This document shows, in pieces, positions 1 to 9,701 of a DNA stretch of 64,000 nt (its first letter is position 1; each line of letters begins with the position of its first letter). This DNA comes from Peptostreptococcus equinus. GTDB taxonomy: Bacteria > Bacillota > Clostridia > Peptostreptococcales > Peptostreptococcaceae. Made by a program: the position numbers and the translations under genes. The stretch spans positions 1,240,001 through 1,304,000 of the forward strand of contig NZ_CP114052.1 in the NCBI RefSeq assembly GCF_027125355.1. Direction: 5' to 3'. Below the pieces are notes generated by a model. That model worked only from the letters and a program-made list of their open reading frames with translations. It had not been told where the DNA came from and made no database searches.

Positions 1-732
1 ACCAGCATCTATCTTATTGTTGTAACTTCCCTTATAATTTTCATTGTCTATGGCTAGAATAACTTTTCCGCCATCTACAATAAATCTCCAAGGTTGCATA
101 TTTAATGATGATGGTGCCATTCTAGCATATGAAAATGCTTCAAATAGAGCTCTCTCTTCTAATACATCAACTGTTGCTGCATTTCCCCAATGATCTATAT
201 ACACCATTTCTTCTACTGATATTCTAGCTGAACCATCTTTGTTTATGTTCATATCAGTTTTTGAATAGTTATCTCCTGTTTTAGCTGAATTTTCTATGTT
301 TTTTAGATTTTCTGCATATCCTAAAGCTATTAAAGCTACTACTTCTTTATCTGTTACTAGTCCTAAAGCTTCTTTTACAGCAGCTTGATCTTTATATGAA
401 ATCCAGCATGAATCTACACCTAAATCTCTAGCCTTTAGTATGGTTCTTTCACCCACATAACCAGCATTCTCTATATGATGTGGCTTGTCTTCTGATAATA
501 ACACTAAATAATTTGGCGCTTCTATCATTACACCCTGATAGCCAGCTACTCCATATAATCTCTTATAGTTGTCGTTTCCTGGGAAAAATTTTGGTTCAAT
601 CTCAATTGTTGGAACTAATTTCTTACATTCACATATAAACTTTTCAAGTTCAAGTAACGCGTTTGTTTCAACTGGTGTGTCCTTAAAATGTCTTACAGAC
701 TTTCCATCCATTATTAATGACTTATAATTCAT
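1..732 (-). CDS. Nitroreductase family protein (3' part outside window)
   Basis: The first 244 codons are visible; the reading frame is still open at base 1, so the C-terminus is missing. The protein looks like a putative TM nitroreductase (FMN-dependent NAD(P)H oxidoreductase family). Its N-terminal half contains the segment SVRHFKDTPVE, and the second half has the FMN-site-like stretch ARMAPSSLNMQPWRF at about residues 203-217, followed by a strand ending in AIDNENY. The ATG at 732 has GGAGG four bases further upstream than usual spacing requires and overlaps the end of cca by 11 bases, so the two genes are translationally linked. The physiological substrate cannot be told from sequence. 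Family assignment is fairly sure. Confidence 0.8.
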   Translation of the reverse strand, partial: MNYKSLIMDGKSVRHFKDTPVETNALLELEKFICECKKLVPTIEIEPKFFPGNDNYKRLYGVAGYQGVMIEAPNYLVLLSEDKPHHIENAGYVGERTILKARDLGVDSCWISYKDQAAVKEALGLVTDKEVVALIALGYAENLKNIENSAKTGDNYSKTDMNINKDGSARISVEEMVYIDHWGNAATVDVLEERALFEAFSYARMAPSSLNMQPWRFIVDGGKVILAIDNENYKGSYNNKIDAG

Positions 733-2146
733 GGTCATACCTCCAATTTATATTGTTGTTTTGTATTTTTCTGGATAAACTCAATAGCTTTTTCTTCTCA
801 TTTGATTCAGGATGTTCCATAACATAATCCAAAATACTATCTAATATATAGCCTATTTCTGCCCCCTGAGCGATATTATTCTCGATTATATCTCTTCCAT
901 TTATACTAAGTTGAGAAACAGAAAAACATTCTCCTCTTAATATTATATCATTAATTGCTTGAAAACAGAATGTTGGATTTTCAAATTTTTCAATAAATTT
1001 TGCAAATAGTGCACATTTTACTAAGTCCACGTCTTGCATATAGTTGAGTATTTTTTTTAATATCATTTTATATTTAACTTTTTCCAGATTATCATTTAAT
1101 AATAATTCAGTTTCTTTATTATTAAGTATATAAAATATTTTTTCAGTTTTTTCTATATTTTTGTTAGAATATCTAAGTTTTTTTAGTATTTCATGTAGTT
1201 TTTCATATTCTACACCTTTGAATATCAATGCTCTTTTCATAGCCATAAAATTTTTTTGATCCAATTTACTCAAATCTGCATTATATTTAAAAAACTGTTT
1301 AAGCCCCAAAGATTCTATTGTTCTCTGTGTATTTTCTTTTATATCAATATTATTCATAAAATATAAAGCAATCTCGTGTATTTTCTTTGATTGATTTATA
1401 GAATCATCATTAGGTATATATCCTGAAAAAATAAATTCTGACATAGAATACCTATTTAATAACTTTATTTTTTCAGGGTCAAACTCAATTATTTTCTCCA
1501 ATTCTAAATTTATTCTTTCTATAGATATGTTTTTAATGTTTTTAGCATTTTTCTCTATTGATTTAAATGTTGTATCATCGATTGTAAATCCTAGTTTTGC
1601 AGAAAATCTTATGGCTCTTATTATCCTCAATGCATCTTCATTAAATCTCTTATCCGGATTTCCAACGCATGAAATTATTTTATTTTTTATATCTTCAATT
1701 CCATTAAACTCATCAATTAAACCACTAATATTATTGTAGGCAAGTGCATTTATAGTAAAATCTCTTCTGGATAAATCATCCTTCAAAGAATTACTAAACT
1801 CTACATTTTCTGGTCTACGATAATCCAAATATTTGCCATCTATTCTATATGTAGTCAGTTCAAATAGGTCACTATCGATTAATACGCTTACTGTACCATG
1901 TTGCACTCCTGTTGGAACAGTCTTTTCAAATATAACTATTATATCTTCTGGTAGAGCATTTGTAGTAATATCCCAGTCGTTGGGTTTTTTATCCATTATT
2001 ATATCTCTTACGCAACCACCAACAATATAAGCTTCAAATCCGTGTTTATGTAGCCTATCGATTATAGACACAGCTTTTATATCTATATTATCCTTTAATT
2101 TTTTTTCTAATATCTCCTTATCAAAAACTCTTAGATCCTTTTCCAT
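722..2146 (-). CDS. cca: CCA-adding tRNA nucleotidyltransferase / poly(A) polymerase family
   Basis: Adds or repairs the 3'-CCA end of tRNAs using CTP and ATP. The nucleotidyltransferase head shows GGCVRD (about residues 43-48) and the catalytic acidic pair in DWDIT (57-61), followed by the RRDFTINALA motif near 130-140. An RNA-binding helical C-terminal half follows, for a total of 474 residues, typical of class II CCA enzymes. An earlier ATG at 2179 overlaps lepA, but the ATG at 2146 has AAGGA at good spacing and begins the conserved region, so I prefer it. No HD motif is evident. It follows lepA directly, so both are probably on one transcript. A poly(A) polymerase role cannot be excluded by sequence alone. 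Confidence 0.9.
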   Translation of the reverse strand: MEKDLRVFDKEILEKKLKDNIDIKAVSIIDRLHKHGFEAYIVGGCVRDIIMDKKPNDWDITTNALPEDIIVIFEKTVPTGVQHGTVSVLIDSDLFELTTYRIDGKYLDYRRPENVEFSNSLKDDLSRRDFTINALAYNNISGLIDEFNGIEDIKNKIISCVGNPDKRFNEDALRIIRAIRFSAKLGFTIDDTTFKSIEKNAKNIKNISIERINLELEKIIEFDPEKIKLLNRYSMSEFIFSGYIPNDDSINQSKKIHEIALYFMNNIDIKENTQRTIESLGLKQFFKYNADLSKLDQKNFMAMKRALIFKGVEYEKLHEILKKLRYSNKNIEKTEKIFYILNNKETELLLNDNLEKVKYKMILKKILNYMQDVDLVKCALFAKFIEKFENPTFCFQAINDIILRGECFSVSQLSINGRDIIENNIAQGAEIGYILDSILDYVMEHPESNEKKKLLSLSRKIQNNNINWRYDHEL

Positions 2147-2171
2147 AATTTTTCCTTCTTTCAAGTTAAAA

Positions 2172-3977
2172 TTAATCATCTAATTTAAGAACTGACATAA
2201 ATGCTTTTTGTGGTACCTCTACGTTACCAATCTGACGCATTCTCTTCTTACCTTCTTTCTGCTTTTCAAGTAACTTTCTCTTTCTAGAAATATCTCCACC
2301 ATAACATTTAGCAAGAACGTCTTTTCTATAAGCTGCTACCGTTTCTCTAGCTATTACCTTGTTTCCAACAGCTGCCTGAATTGGCACAGGAAACTGATGT
2401 CTAGGGATCTCTTCCTTAAGTTTTTCGCACATAGCCTTACCTCTTACAAAGGCTCTCGATTCATGTATTATAAAGCTTAGTGCATCCACCTGCTCTTTGT
2501 TTATTAATATATCCATCTTTACTAGAGTAGATGGTACATAACCCTTCATTTCATAATCAATAGATCCATATCCTCTTGTTCTAGATTTTAAGGCATCAAA
2601 AAAATCATATATTACTTCATTTAGTGGCAATTCATAGTGAAGCATTACTCTTGTATCATCTATATATTCCATATCCTTCATTGTACCTCTTCTCTCTTGG
2701 CACAATTCCATCACTACACCTACATATTCTTTTGGAACAATAATATCACTGTTTACTATTGGTTCTTCAATAACACTTATTTCAGCAGGTTCTGGTAAGT
2801 TTGCAGGATTTTGTATCATCAACTGTTCTCCATCTAGCTTTGTAACCTTGTATATTACTGATGGTGCAGTGGTAATTATATTTAAATCAAATTCTCTTTC
2901 TAGTCTTTCTTGTATTATTTCCATATGTAAAAGTCCCAGAAAACCGCACCTAAACCCAAAACCTAAGGCTGCTGATGATTCTGATTCAAACTCTAAAGCT
3001 GCATCATTTATCTGTAATTTTTCTAAAGCATCTCTTACATTCTCATATTTTTCACCTTCGCCTGGATAAATACCACAATATACCATAGGAGTAGCCTTTT
3101 TATATCCTGGCAAAGCTTCACTGGTTCTATTATGTGCATCTGTAATAGTATCACCTACACGACAACTTCTGATATCTTTTATACTTGCTGCAATATACCC
3201 AACATCCCCTGCAGTCAGGTCTTCAAGTTCTGTAGCATTTGGTGCCATCACACCAACTTCTGTAACTTCAAACTTTTTCTTACTATTCATCATCTCTATC
3301 GTCATGCCTTTTTTAACAGTTCCTTCAAAAATTCTTACATAAGCAACAACACCCTTATATGGATCATAGTATGAATCAAATATCAAAGCTTTAAGTGGTT
3401 CATTAGAGTCTCCTTTTGGAGCAGGAACTGATTTTACAATTGCCTCTAATACATCTTCTGTATTTATATTATTTTTTGCTGACACCAAAGGCGCCTCACT
3501 ACAATCTAATCCTATTAAATCTTCTATTTCATTTTTCACATAATCTGGTCTTGCACTTGGTAAATCAATCTTATTAATTACTGGTATAATTTCTAAATCT
3601 TGTTCTAAAGCTAGATACACATTTGCCAAAGTTTGTGCCTCTACTCCCTGTGCAGCATCCACTACTAGAAGTGCTCCTTCACAGGCTGCCAAACTTCTAG
3701 ATACCTCGTAGTTAAAGTCTACATGTCCTGGTGTATCTATTAGATTTAAATGGTAAGTCTCTCCATCTTTTGCCTTATAAAGTAATCTGACGTTCTGTAG
3801 CTTGATTGTAATTCCTCTTTCTCTTTCCAAATCCATATTATCCAATAGCTGAGACTTCATTTCTCTTTCTGCTACTAGTCCTGTATTTTGAATTAATCTA
3901 TCTGCTAAAGTTGATTTTCCGTGATCTATATGAGCAATTATACTAAAATTTCTCGTTCTACTCTGTCTATCTGTCAA
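2172..3977 (-). CDS. lepA: Elongation factor 4 (LepA), ribosomal back-translocase GTPase
   Basis: Translational GTPase that binds stalled or mistranslocated ribosomes. The 601-residue length is normal for LepA. The G1 motif AHIDHGKST is at residues 15-23, G3 DTPGH near 81-85, and G4 NKID near 135-138. EF-G-like domains II, III and V follow. The C-terminal LepA-specific region is present and ends in a Lys/Arg-rich tail ([17 protein letters not shown]). In many Firmicutes lepA sits beside rpsT, as it does here, although rpsT is divergent. The stop overlaps the possible upstream start of cca. The start at 3977 has GAGG-type upstream purines (reverse complement of ctgccttcctcctc). Very secure identification. 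Confidence 0.97.
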   Translation of the reverse strand: MTDRQSRTRNFSIIAHIDHGKSTLADRLIQNTGLVAEREMKSQLLDNMDLERERGITIKLQNVRLLYKAKDGETYHLNLIDTPGHVDFNYEVSRSLAACEGALLVVDAAQGVEAQTLANVYLALEQDLEIIPVINKIDLPSARPDYVKNEIEDLIGLDCSEAPLVSAKNNINTEDVLEAIVKSVPAPKGDSNEPLKALIFDSYYDPYKGVVAYVRIFEGTVKKGMTIEMMNSKKKFEVTEVGVMAPNATELEDLTAGDVGYIAASIKDIRSCRVGDTITDAHNRTSEALPGYKKATPMVYCGIYPGEGEKYENVRDALEKLQINDAALEFESESSAALGFGFRCGFLGLLHMEIIQERLEREFDLNIITTAPSVIYKVTKLDGEQLMIQNPANLPEPAEISVIEEPIVNSDIIVPKEYVGVVMELCQERRGTMKDMEYIDDTRVMLHYELPLNEVIYDFFDALKSRTRGYGSIDYEMKGYVPSTLVKMDILINKEQVDALSFIIHESRAFVRGKAMCEKLKEEIPRHQFPVPIQAAVGNKVIARETVAAYRKDVLAKCYGGDISRKRKLLEKQKEGKKRMRQIGNVEVPQKAFMSVLKLDD

Positions 3978-4093
3978 CTGCCTTCCTCCTCATCTATTTC
4001 ATTACATAAAGTATCATTATATATTTTACTTTAAATACTGTCTTTGGTAAATATGATTGTAGAAAAAAAAATAATAAAATAATTAACAAAACC

Positions 4094-4122
4094 TTGATTT
4101 TTATACTTTATTCTGTTAAAAT
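4094..4122 (+). promoter_or_regulatory. Sigma-A promoter for rpsT
   Basis: TTGATT at 4094-4099 and TAAAAT at 4117-4122 are separated by 17 bases, close to the vegetative consensus. The predicted start of transcription is about 40 bases before the rpsT ATG, leaving a short leader that carries the GGGAGG ribosome site. No autoregulatory leader structure is evident. Confidence 0.55.
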
Positions 4123-4168
4123 GGTGTATGTTGATTATGAATAATAAACATATGGGGAGGTGAAATAG

Positions 4169-4435
4169 ATGGCAAATATTAAATCTGCAAAAAAGAGAAT
4201 CAGTGTTATAGATAAGAAGACTGCTCTTAACAGAGTTAGAAAATCTCAGATAAAGACAGCTATAAAGAAATTCGACGAAGCAGTTGTTGCAGGAAACAAA
4301 GAAGAAGCAGTAGCTAAATTCCAGACAGCTCAGAAGAAGATATATCAGGTAGCATCTAAGGGAACTATCCATAAGAATGCAGCTGATAGAAAGGTTTCAA
4401 AGTTAGCTAACAGATTAAACTCTATGAACGCTTAA
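4169..4435 (+). CDS. rpsT: 30S ribosomal protein S20
   Basis: Small basic protein that binds 16S rRNA early in 30S assembly. It has 88 residues, the usual length, and starts with the characteristic MANIKSAKKRI. Helical Lys/Ala-rich segments follow, and the C-terminal NAADRKVSKLANRLN motif is typical of S20. The ribosome binding site GGGAGGTG lies 7-8 bases before the ATG. It is a single-gene unit with its own promoter and terminator, divergent from lepA. The opposite-strand open frame across this gene is only a shadow. Confidence 0.97.
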   Translation: MANIKSAKKRISVIDKKTALNRVRKSQIKTAIKKFDEAVVAGNKEEAVAKFQTAQKKIYQVASKGTIHKNAADRKVSKLANRLNSMNA

Positions 4436-4449
4436 TAATTAGAAACTAC

Positions 4450-4559
4450 ATGATATCGACGGGTATCATTGATAATTGTGACTACGCAATGTATAGATAA
4501 ATTCTTGTGTGTCAAACGTTTGAAAATACTAGAATATGATTATGTGTGTCATATGACAC
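4450..4559 (+). other. Structured 3' untranslated region of rpsT
   Basis: Between the rpsT stop and its terminator are about 135 bases that are less AT-rich than other spacers and contain three dyads: a stem ATGATA/TATCAT with an 8-base loop (4450-4469), the palindrome TCAAACGTTTGA (4512-4523) and the palindrome GTGTCATATGACAC (4546-4559). I recognise no known RNA family. It could be a 3'-UTR-derived small RNA or an mRNA-stability element. Confidence 0.35.
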
Positions 4560-4571
4560 TATCGGAATCAT

Positions 4572-4598
4572 AAAAAAACAGCCATTTGGCTGTTTTTT
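4572..4598 (+). terminator. Rho-independent terminator of rpsT
   Basis: Stem CAGCCA/TGGCTG flanked by seven A on the left and six T on the right. The T run gives a standard intrinsic terminator on the plus strand, and the A run lets it also work on the minus strand. Confidence 0.85.
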
Positions 4599-4635
4599 AT
4601 TTGCTCTATTTTCTATACTATATATCAAATCTTTA

Positions 4636-4690
4636 ACATAAAATAAAGGACTTTAATCTACTATATTGATTAAAGTCCTTTATTTTATGT
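4636..4690 (-). terminator. Long perfect hairpin, probable terminator of holA
   Basis: Perfect 23-base arms (4636-4658 and 4668-4690) around a 9-base loop. It sits 46 bases past the holA stop and shows the pattern AAAGGACTTTAATC paired with its complement. The AT-rich outer stem can supply the U-tract for termination in either direction. Confidence 0.65.
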
Positions 4691-4736
4691 ACTTATATTT
4701 ATGTTAATACTTTAAATTTCTATTTGTTTATAAAAT

Positions 4737-5768
4737 TTACTTACAATATTTAGCAATTATTATTTCTATACATAATCTATCATTCATTAAACCATTTTTT
4801 ATTTTATAATCGGCCTCTGCTATAGAATTTAAAATACTTATTATAGAATTATATTCATAATTTTTTGACTGTCTAATTAGCTTATTAAGTGTAAATGGAT
4901 GAATTCCCATAGTCTTAATCATTAAATTATTTGTTAACCTTTTGGAATTTAAATCTTTAACTTGAAGTACTTGGTTAAAGTTCTTTGATAGTCTAGCCAA
5001 TATCCCTAACACAGATTCTCCATTTTCCATTAAATCTTCCAGTACCTTATAAGCACGTTTTGAATTTTTATTTGCTATATAATCAATCAATAAGAAAATA
5101 TCATTTTCTGATTTACTTTTTAACATTTGATTAATTGCATTCTTATCTATTGTATTTCCCTTTCCTACGAAAGCTACTAATTTATTTATTTCATTTTCCA
5201 TATCAGATAGAGTCATTTCTGAAATTCTATCCCTGTATCCACTTAATTCTATAAAATATGCAATATCAGAGTTTTGAATGCTTACATCTGTATTTGAAAA
5301 CTTATCCTGACACCATCTTAATATTTCTATATCCTCTAACTTCTTTAATTCAAGGGTTTTAGATTTTTCTTTAATTTTTTTGACTATTGATTTTCTACTA
5401 TCTATTTGACCATATACAATAAAAATCAGACAAGATGTGTCAGGAAAATTGTCCAATAATTTTATTAGACTTTGCTCATCAGCCTCTGTAAAATTCTTTT
5501 TCTTTCCCAATAGCAAATCTAAATCTTTTATTATTACATATCTTCTCTCATCCATAAATGGTAATGTTTCAACAGCAGTTCTAATACTTTCAATATCTGT
5601 TTCCTTGCCATCTATAATTGATAAATTGAAATCTTTCATATCTGGATTTATTAGATCTATAAATTTATTTTCCAATTCCTCTAATAAATATGTCTCTCTT
5701 CCGTACAACAAATATATATTTTCAATTTTATTTTCTTCTATATCATTAAGTAAATCTACTCTATTCAT
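4737..5768 (-). CDS. holA: DNA polymerase III delta subunit
   Basis: Clamp-loader subunit that opens the beta clamp. The preferred ATG at 5768 gives 343 residues, the usual HolA size, and has AAGGGGA at good spacing; an ATG 39 bases upstream adds an unlikely extension. The N-terminal part has the HolA-type segment NIYLLYGRETYLLEE (degenerate AAA+ fold). This is followed by the conserved ERRYVIIKDLD stretch and a helical C-terminal domain with KMIRQ-like NKLIRQSKNY. It follows comEC as in many Firmicutes (comEC-holA-rpsT order), which supports the call. Walker A is degenerate, as expected for delta. Confidence 0.9.
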   Translation of the reverse strand: MNRVDLLNDIEENKIENIYLLYGRETYLLEELENKFIDLINPDMKDFNLSIIDGKETDIESIRTAVETLPFMDERRYVIIKDLDLLLGKKKNFTEADEQSLIKLLDNFPDTSCLIFIVYGQIDSRKSIVKKIKEKSKTLELKKLEDIEILRWCQDKFSNTDVSIQNSDIAYFIELSGYRDRISEMTLSDMENEINKLVAFVGKGNTIDKNAINQMLKSKSENDIFLLIDYIANKNSKRAYKVLEDLMENGESVLGILARLSKNFNQVLQVKDLNSKRLTNNLMIKTMGIHPFTLNKLIRQSKNYEYNSIISILNSIAEADYKIKNGLMNDRLCIEIIIAKYCK

Positions 5769-5833
5769 CAAACTTCCCCTTAAATTAATAAAACTATTAT
5801 AGCACAAATTTAATATTTATTAAATACAGAGGC

Positions 5834-7156
5834 CTATAAGTTTAAATTCTGTGAATTTTCATATATATTTAATTTTATATATTTTCTCTCTAAATATATG
5901 CTTATCATAAGAATATAAAAATAATATATTAATATTAATTTTATATCAACATTAGTCAAATTAAAATTATTAAAACCATCTGCACCTAAAATACTCAAAA
6001 CTTTCTTCAAAAAGTTTAATAACAGATTATCAGTTAGGGAAAATAATGAAGATATTATAAAAGATATTTTATATGTTATTATTGTAAATATATCCAAAAC
6101 TATTATTACACCTAATAGTGGTACGACAATAGCATTAGCAAGTATAGTAATCAAAGATATACTATTGAAAACATACAATACCAAAGGCATAGTCAGTATA
6201 GATACAGAGAGTGAAATAGCTAAAAAATTGCTGTATACATATTCCTTTATATATTTTTTAAACACAACAATAGATAGGACTGATAAATAGCTTAAATCAA
6301 AGGATATATTATAGATTATATATTTGTTCATCGCTATTAAAAAACCAGCCAATACAAATATTAGATTTACCAAATCTAAGTCCCTCTTTAAGTAATAGCT
6401 TATACTTGCTCCTGTACACATCAATATAGCCCTCATTGTTGATGGTCCTCCACCAATTACTTGATTATAAATAAACAGAATTGTATATATGATAAATATA
6501 TTTCTAAATCTATTCATCGATCCAAAAACAGCAACTAAAACACCAACAATAATTCCTATATGCAGACCAGATATTGCCATTATATGACTAGTACCAGTAT
6601 CTGAAAATATATATTTTTCATCTTGTGTTAGACCTGACTTATCTGCTAATAGCATAGAATTTAATATTGCAGAATTTTGTTTGAACATAATTTTATTGAT
6701 ATCTATAATTTCATTTTTAAACTTTCCAATCATTTCAAAATAATTACTAGTTGATTCTTTTTGACCATATTCCAATATAATTGACTCGGTAAAGTCTTGA
6801 GATTTTAAATATCTTCCGTAATTAAATTTTTTTATATGCAAATTATCTAAATCTTGTTTTTTCCCCGATAGGCTAATTATATCTCCAATTCTAAATGTAT
6901 CCTTTTTTTTGAAGTCATTTATAATTATGTTATCGCTTATATATTGTATTGATTCTTCTTTTTTAATTATATTCTTAATTTTTATGTTCTCTAATTCTAC
7001 ATGATCTGTAGCTCGTTTTTCATTTTTAAATGATCCTTGATATATTTTTTTATCCATATTTTCAATATATAACTTTTCTTTTTTGTACTCATCATAATAA
7101 AATTCTAGATTAAATAATATCACACATATAAAAAAGATTACTCCAAATCTTCTCAT
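5834..7156 (-). CDS. comEC: ComEC/Rec2-type DNA uptake channel, without the C-terminal hydrolase domain
   Basis: Multi-pass membrane protein related to the ComEC DNA translocation channel. It shows one N-terminal membrane segment, a soluble OB-like region (about residues 35-150), and then the family hallmark FSDTGTSHIMAISGLHIG near 185-205. Some eight further hydrophobic segments follow. At about 440 residues it stops after the Competence domain. The metallo-beta-lactamase part that full-length ComEC (about 700-800 residues) carries is absent. A stand-alone hydrolase of that type is encoded divergently at 9702. The ATG at 7156 has AAGG at proper spacing; the ATG six bases earlier abuts the purine run. 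Whether the cell is transformable is unknown. Confidence 0.85.
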   Translation of the reverse strand: MRRFGVIFFICVILFNLEFYYDEYKKEKLYIENMDKKIYQGSFKNEKRATDHVELENIKIKNIIKKEESIQYISDNIIINDFKKKDTFRIGDIISLSGKKQDLDNLHIKKFNYGRYLKSQDFTESIILEYGQKESTSNYFEMIGKFKNEIIDINKIMFKQNSAILNSMLLADKSGLTQDEKYIFSDTGTSHIMAISGLHIGIIVGVLVAVFGSMNRFRNIFIIYTILFIYNQVIGGGPSTMRAILMCTGASISYYLKRDLDLVNLIFVLAGFLIAMNKYIIYNISFDLSYLSVLSIVVFKKYIKEYVYSNFLAISLSVSILTMPLVLYVFNSISLITILANAIVVPLLGVIIVLDIFTIITYKISFIISSLFSLTDNLLLNFLKKVLSILGADGFNNFNLTNVDIKLILIYYFYILMISIYLERKYIKLNIYENSQNLNL

Positions 7157-7212
7157 AATCATCCCTTAATAGTATAGTCATAAGAAATTTAAAGTAAGCT
7201 TAATTTTATTTT

Positions 7213-8376
7213 TTATATGTATTCATTTATATGGTTCACTTTCTTCTCTATAGATAAAATTGAATATAATTTTTCAACCATTTCAATTTCTACTGAATTT
7301 ATTAAGGCAAATTCTTGTGGACTATAGTATGAAAAAATTATAGTGGTAAACTTATCAATTCCAAGTTCTATATCATAACTAGCATCTGAGACTAGCCTTT
7401 TAATAGTTTTATTATCATCTTTATTCTTTCCAATTAAAAATACTCCATTATTATCCAATATATATGGATCAATCACTTTTACTACAATATTTTTATCCGT
7501 ATTTATGTTAATACCTTTTATCAATTTCTCCAAATTTATTATTCTAGACATCATAAAAGGCTTAATTTCAAATTCATGATCTTTTGGATTATCTAATATA
7601 TGTCTTAATGGATCATCAATTACACTTGTCATATTCAACTTTTTACATTGTGTATTGTGGTTAAATATAAATTTTAATATCGATTTATAAGCATCGATAT
7701 TCTTATAATAGCTTTCCCTGACTATAAATTGACCTTGTGAAATTGAATAAACTATATATGCTTGAGGCTTTGAATCTATATAATTTATATATATATATCC
7801 TTCCTCAATTTTCATTTCTTCAATTAATTCTTTATAATATTTTTTATTTCTAATAGCATAAGCATTTCTATATTTTAAAGATTCTTCATAAATATCTATT
7901 AAATCTTCAATTTTTGATTCATCTGCCTGATAAAATTCGCCCTTAATTTTAAATTTTGATAAGGAAAAAATATCTAGCTTTGAATTGAGCATATCATAAG
8001 TATTAACATATCCAAATTTACTATATAATCTAAAATCTATTGGCATCAAAATTGATAACTCTTGACCCCTTTTATACATTTCATTTAAAGAATATGACAT
8101 TAGCTGTCCCATCTTACCCAAGCCCCTAGCTTGAGGAAGGGTTGATACACCCACCACATAAGAAACTTCATATATTTTATCAAAAAGCATTATTTTATGC
8201 TGATTTAGATGGATTGCTGATATTAATTCTTTATTATACTCCAAAACTACAGCATCCTTTGCCCTAAATTTATTTTCAAAATAAAAATTACTATAATCTA
8301 CTCCATCATCAAAGCAATAATCCCAAATTTTTCTAACACTATCTATTTCATTATCTTTACAAATTCTTATATCCAT
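7213..8376 (-). CDS. Eis-like GNAT N-acetyltransferase with SCP2-type C-terminal domain
   Basis: Acetyl-CoA-dependent N-acetyltransferase of unknown substrate. The N-terminal GNAT core shows the acetyl-CoA binding loop VGVSTLPQARGLGKMG (about residues 85-100), with LMPIDFRLYSKFGY next to it. A second degenerate GNAT half follows, then a sterol-carrier-like C-terminal domain. This arrangement and the 387-residue length are those of the Eis/YitI-like family. The ATG at 8376 has AAAGGA eight bases upstream, and an ATG 27 bases earlier is less likely. Eis relatives acetylate aminoglycosides or other polyamines; no resistance role can be claimed here. Confidence 0.8.
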   Translation of the reverse strand: MDIRICKDNEIDSVRKIWDYCFDDGVDYSNFYFENKFRAKDAVVLEYNKELISAIHLNQHKIMLFDKIYEVSYVVGVSTLPQARGLGKMGQLMSYSLNEMYKRGQELSILMPIDFRLYSKFGYVNTYDMLNSKLDIFSLSKFKIKGEFYQADESKIEDLIDIYEESLKYRNAYAIRNKKYYKELIEEMKIEEGYIYINYIDSKPQAYIVYSISQGQFIVRESYYKNIDAYKSILKFIFNHNTQCKKLNMTSVIDDPLRHILDNPKDHEFEIKPFMMSRIINLEKLIKGININTDKNIVVKVIDPYILDNNGVFLIGKNKDDNKTIKRLVSDASYDIELGIDKFTTIIFSYYSPQEFALINSVEIEMVEKLYSILSIEKKVNHINEYI

Positions 8377-8511
8377 AAAAATATCCTTTCTTAATATATA
8401 CAAAATTATTTACAGTACATATATGATTTATCGATTATTTAAACATAAAATGCTTAGCATTTTTGAACATACATTTAGCTCATAATCTATAATAATTATA
8501 CAATATAAATA

Positions 8512-8533
8512 AGGGAGTGTATACACACTCCCT
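8512..8533 (-). terminator. Hairpin downstream of the DUF2156 gene
   Basis: Nine-base arms AGGGAGTGT/ACACTCCCT with a 4-base loop, 14 bases past the stop of the minus-strand gene. The following run on that strand (TTATTTATATTG) is only moderately U-rich, so it may be a weak terminator. Confidence 0.6.
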
Positions 8534-8546
8534 AGTAATTGTAATT

Positions 8547-9452
8547 TTAGACTTCTCTTACAGTATACTTTTCTACAAATCTTTCTGGATAGTATGAAAG
8601 TTTAGCTTTTCTAAGACCTTCAATCCCCATATCTTCTTCTCTATTAACCCATTTTACATCTGGAAATTCATCTACTACAAACATCTTATTTATATATGGA
8701 TATAAACCTCTAATATCTGCATTAGCTTTTTCAATATGTATTAAAGCCATCTCATCATTTATTTTTTCACCCATAGAGAATGCTTGCAGTTTACCATCAA
8801 TAAATACTCCGTAAATTTTTAATTTATCACCTAACACATCATAATTATCAAATAGCTTCTTCATTCCTATAAATTCATCATCTATGCTATCTTCAAAATC
8901 TTGATCTCCATCCTTAGCCTCTCCCCATGATCTTAATAGAGCAAAACATTCAGGAAAATCTTCTTTTGTAAGCAGTCTTCTTTCTACTCTTCCTTCGTAT
9001 TCTCTGCTAAAATGATTTAAATGATTTCTTTTACCACTTAATTTTCTTCCCTTCACAGTTCTTATTTTTTCTGCATCATATACATAGTCAAATAAGTCTC
9101 TTTCAGGTATGTAATCAAATTTATCCGGGTACATTTTTTGTAGCATTTCTACCACATTGTTATCAATACCTCTAAAATATATTTTTTTCTTATCTGTATC
9201 AAACCAATTAATCACATATTCTATAGCCTCAGGTATCTTATCCTTTGGTGCAAGCGGCAGAATTGAGAAAACTTCTCCCTCATGCTCACCCACAAGTACT
9301 GCAAATCCATCACCTATATGATAATGTGTTTTATAAGCATGCTGCCACATAAATAAAGTATTAAAACAATATTCACAAGCTTCATAATCTACTAAATCAA
9401 AATATTTATCTAGCGTTTCTTTTGCATTAATATTTATCTCTTTAAAATCCAT
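8547..9452 (-). CDS. DUF2156 domain protein (phosphatidylglycerol lysyltransferase C-domain-like)
   Basis: Soluble 301-residue protein with the double-GNAT-like fold of DUF2156, the domain that forms the catalytic end of MprF-type aminoacyl-phospholipid synthases. Seen are the N-terminal ACEYCFNTLFMWQHAY segment (about residues 25-40), GKRNHLNHF near 141-149 and a C-terminal WVNREEDMGIEGLRKAKLSY. No membrane segments are present, so it is not an MprF flippase-synthase. The start at 9452 has AAGGAGAT upstream. Proteins of this type are common in clostridia and uncharacterised. Its function may be aminoacyl or acyl transfer, but this is inference. Confidence 0.75.
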   Translation of the reverse strand: MDFKEININAKETLDKYFDLVDYEACEYCFNTLFMWQHAYKTHYHIGDGFAVLVGEHEGEVFSILPLAPKDKIPEAIEYVINWFDTDKKKIYFRGIDNNVVEMLQKMYPDKFDYIPERDLFDYVYDAEKIRTVKGRKLSGKRNHLNHFSREYEGRVERRLLTKEDFPECFALLRSWGEAKDGDQDFEDSIDDEFIGMKKLFDNYDVLGDKLKIYGVFIDGKLQAFSMGEKINDEMALIHIEKANADIRGLYPYINKMFVVDEFPDVKWVNREEDMGIEGLRKAKLSYYPERFVEKYTVREV

Positions 9453-9701
9453 TTAATATACATCTCCTTAGTGTATCAATAAACACTATTATATTTATAC
9501 AATTACTTTTAGTTTTTACAAATTATATAGATATAATAATATGAATTACCAATTCAAAAGTGTTTATTATTTCATTAATGACTTAACATAATTCTTTTTA
9601 GTCTATATTATTAAAATAGTCTTACTTACTCTGTCTATTTTATACCCTTTAGTCCAATATGTAAACATTTTTGATACAATTTAAAAGGAGATAAGCTTTT
9701 C

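Noticed and set aside
4031-4372. Minus-strand 113-codon frame across rpsT
   Set aside because: It is antisense to the ribosomal gene, has a Cys/Phe/Tyr-rich composition typical of a shadow frame and no ribosome site.
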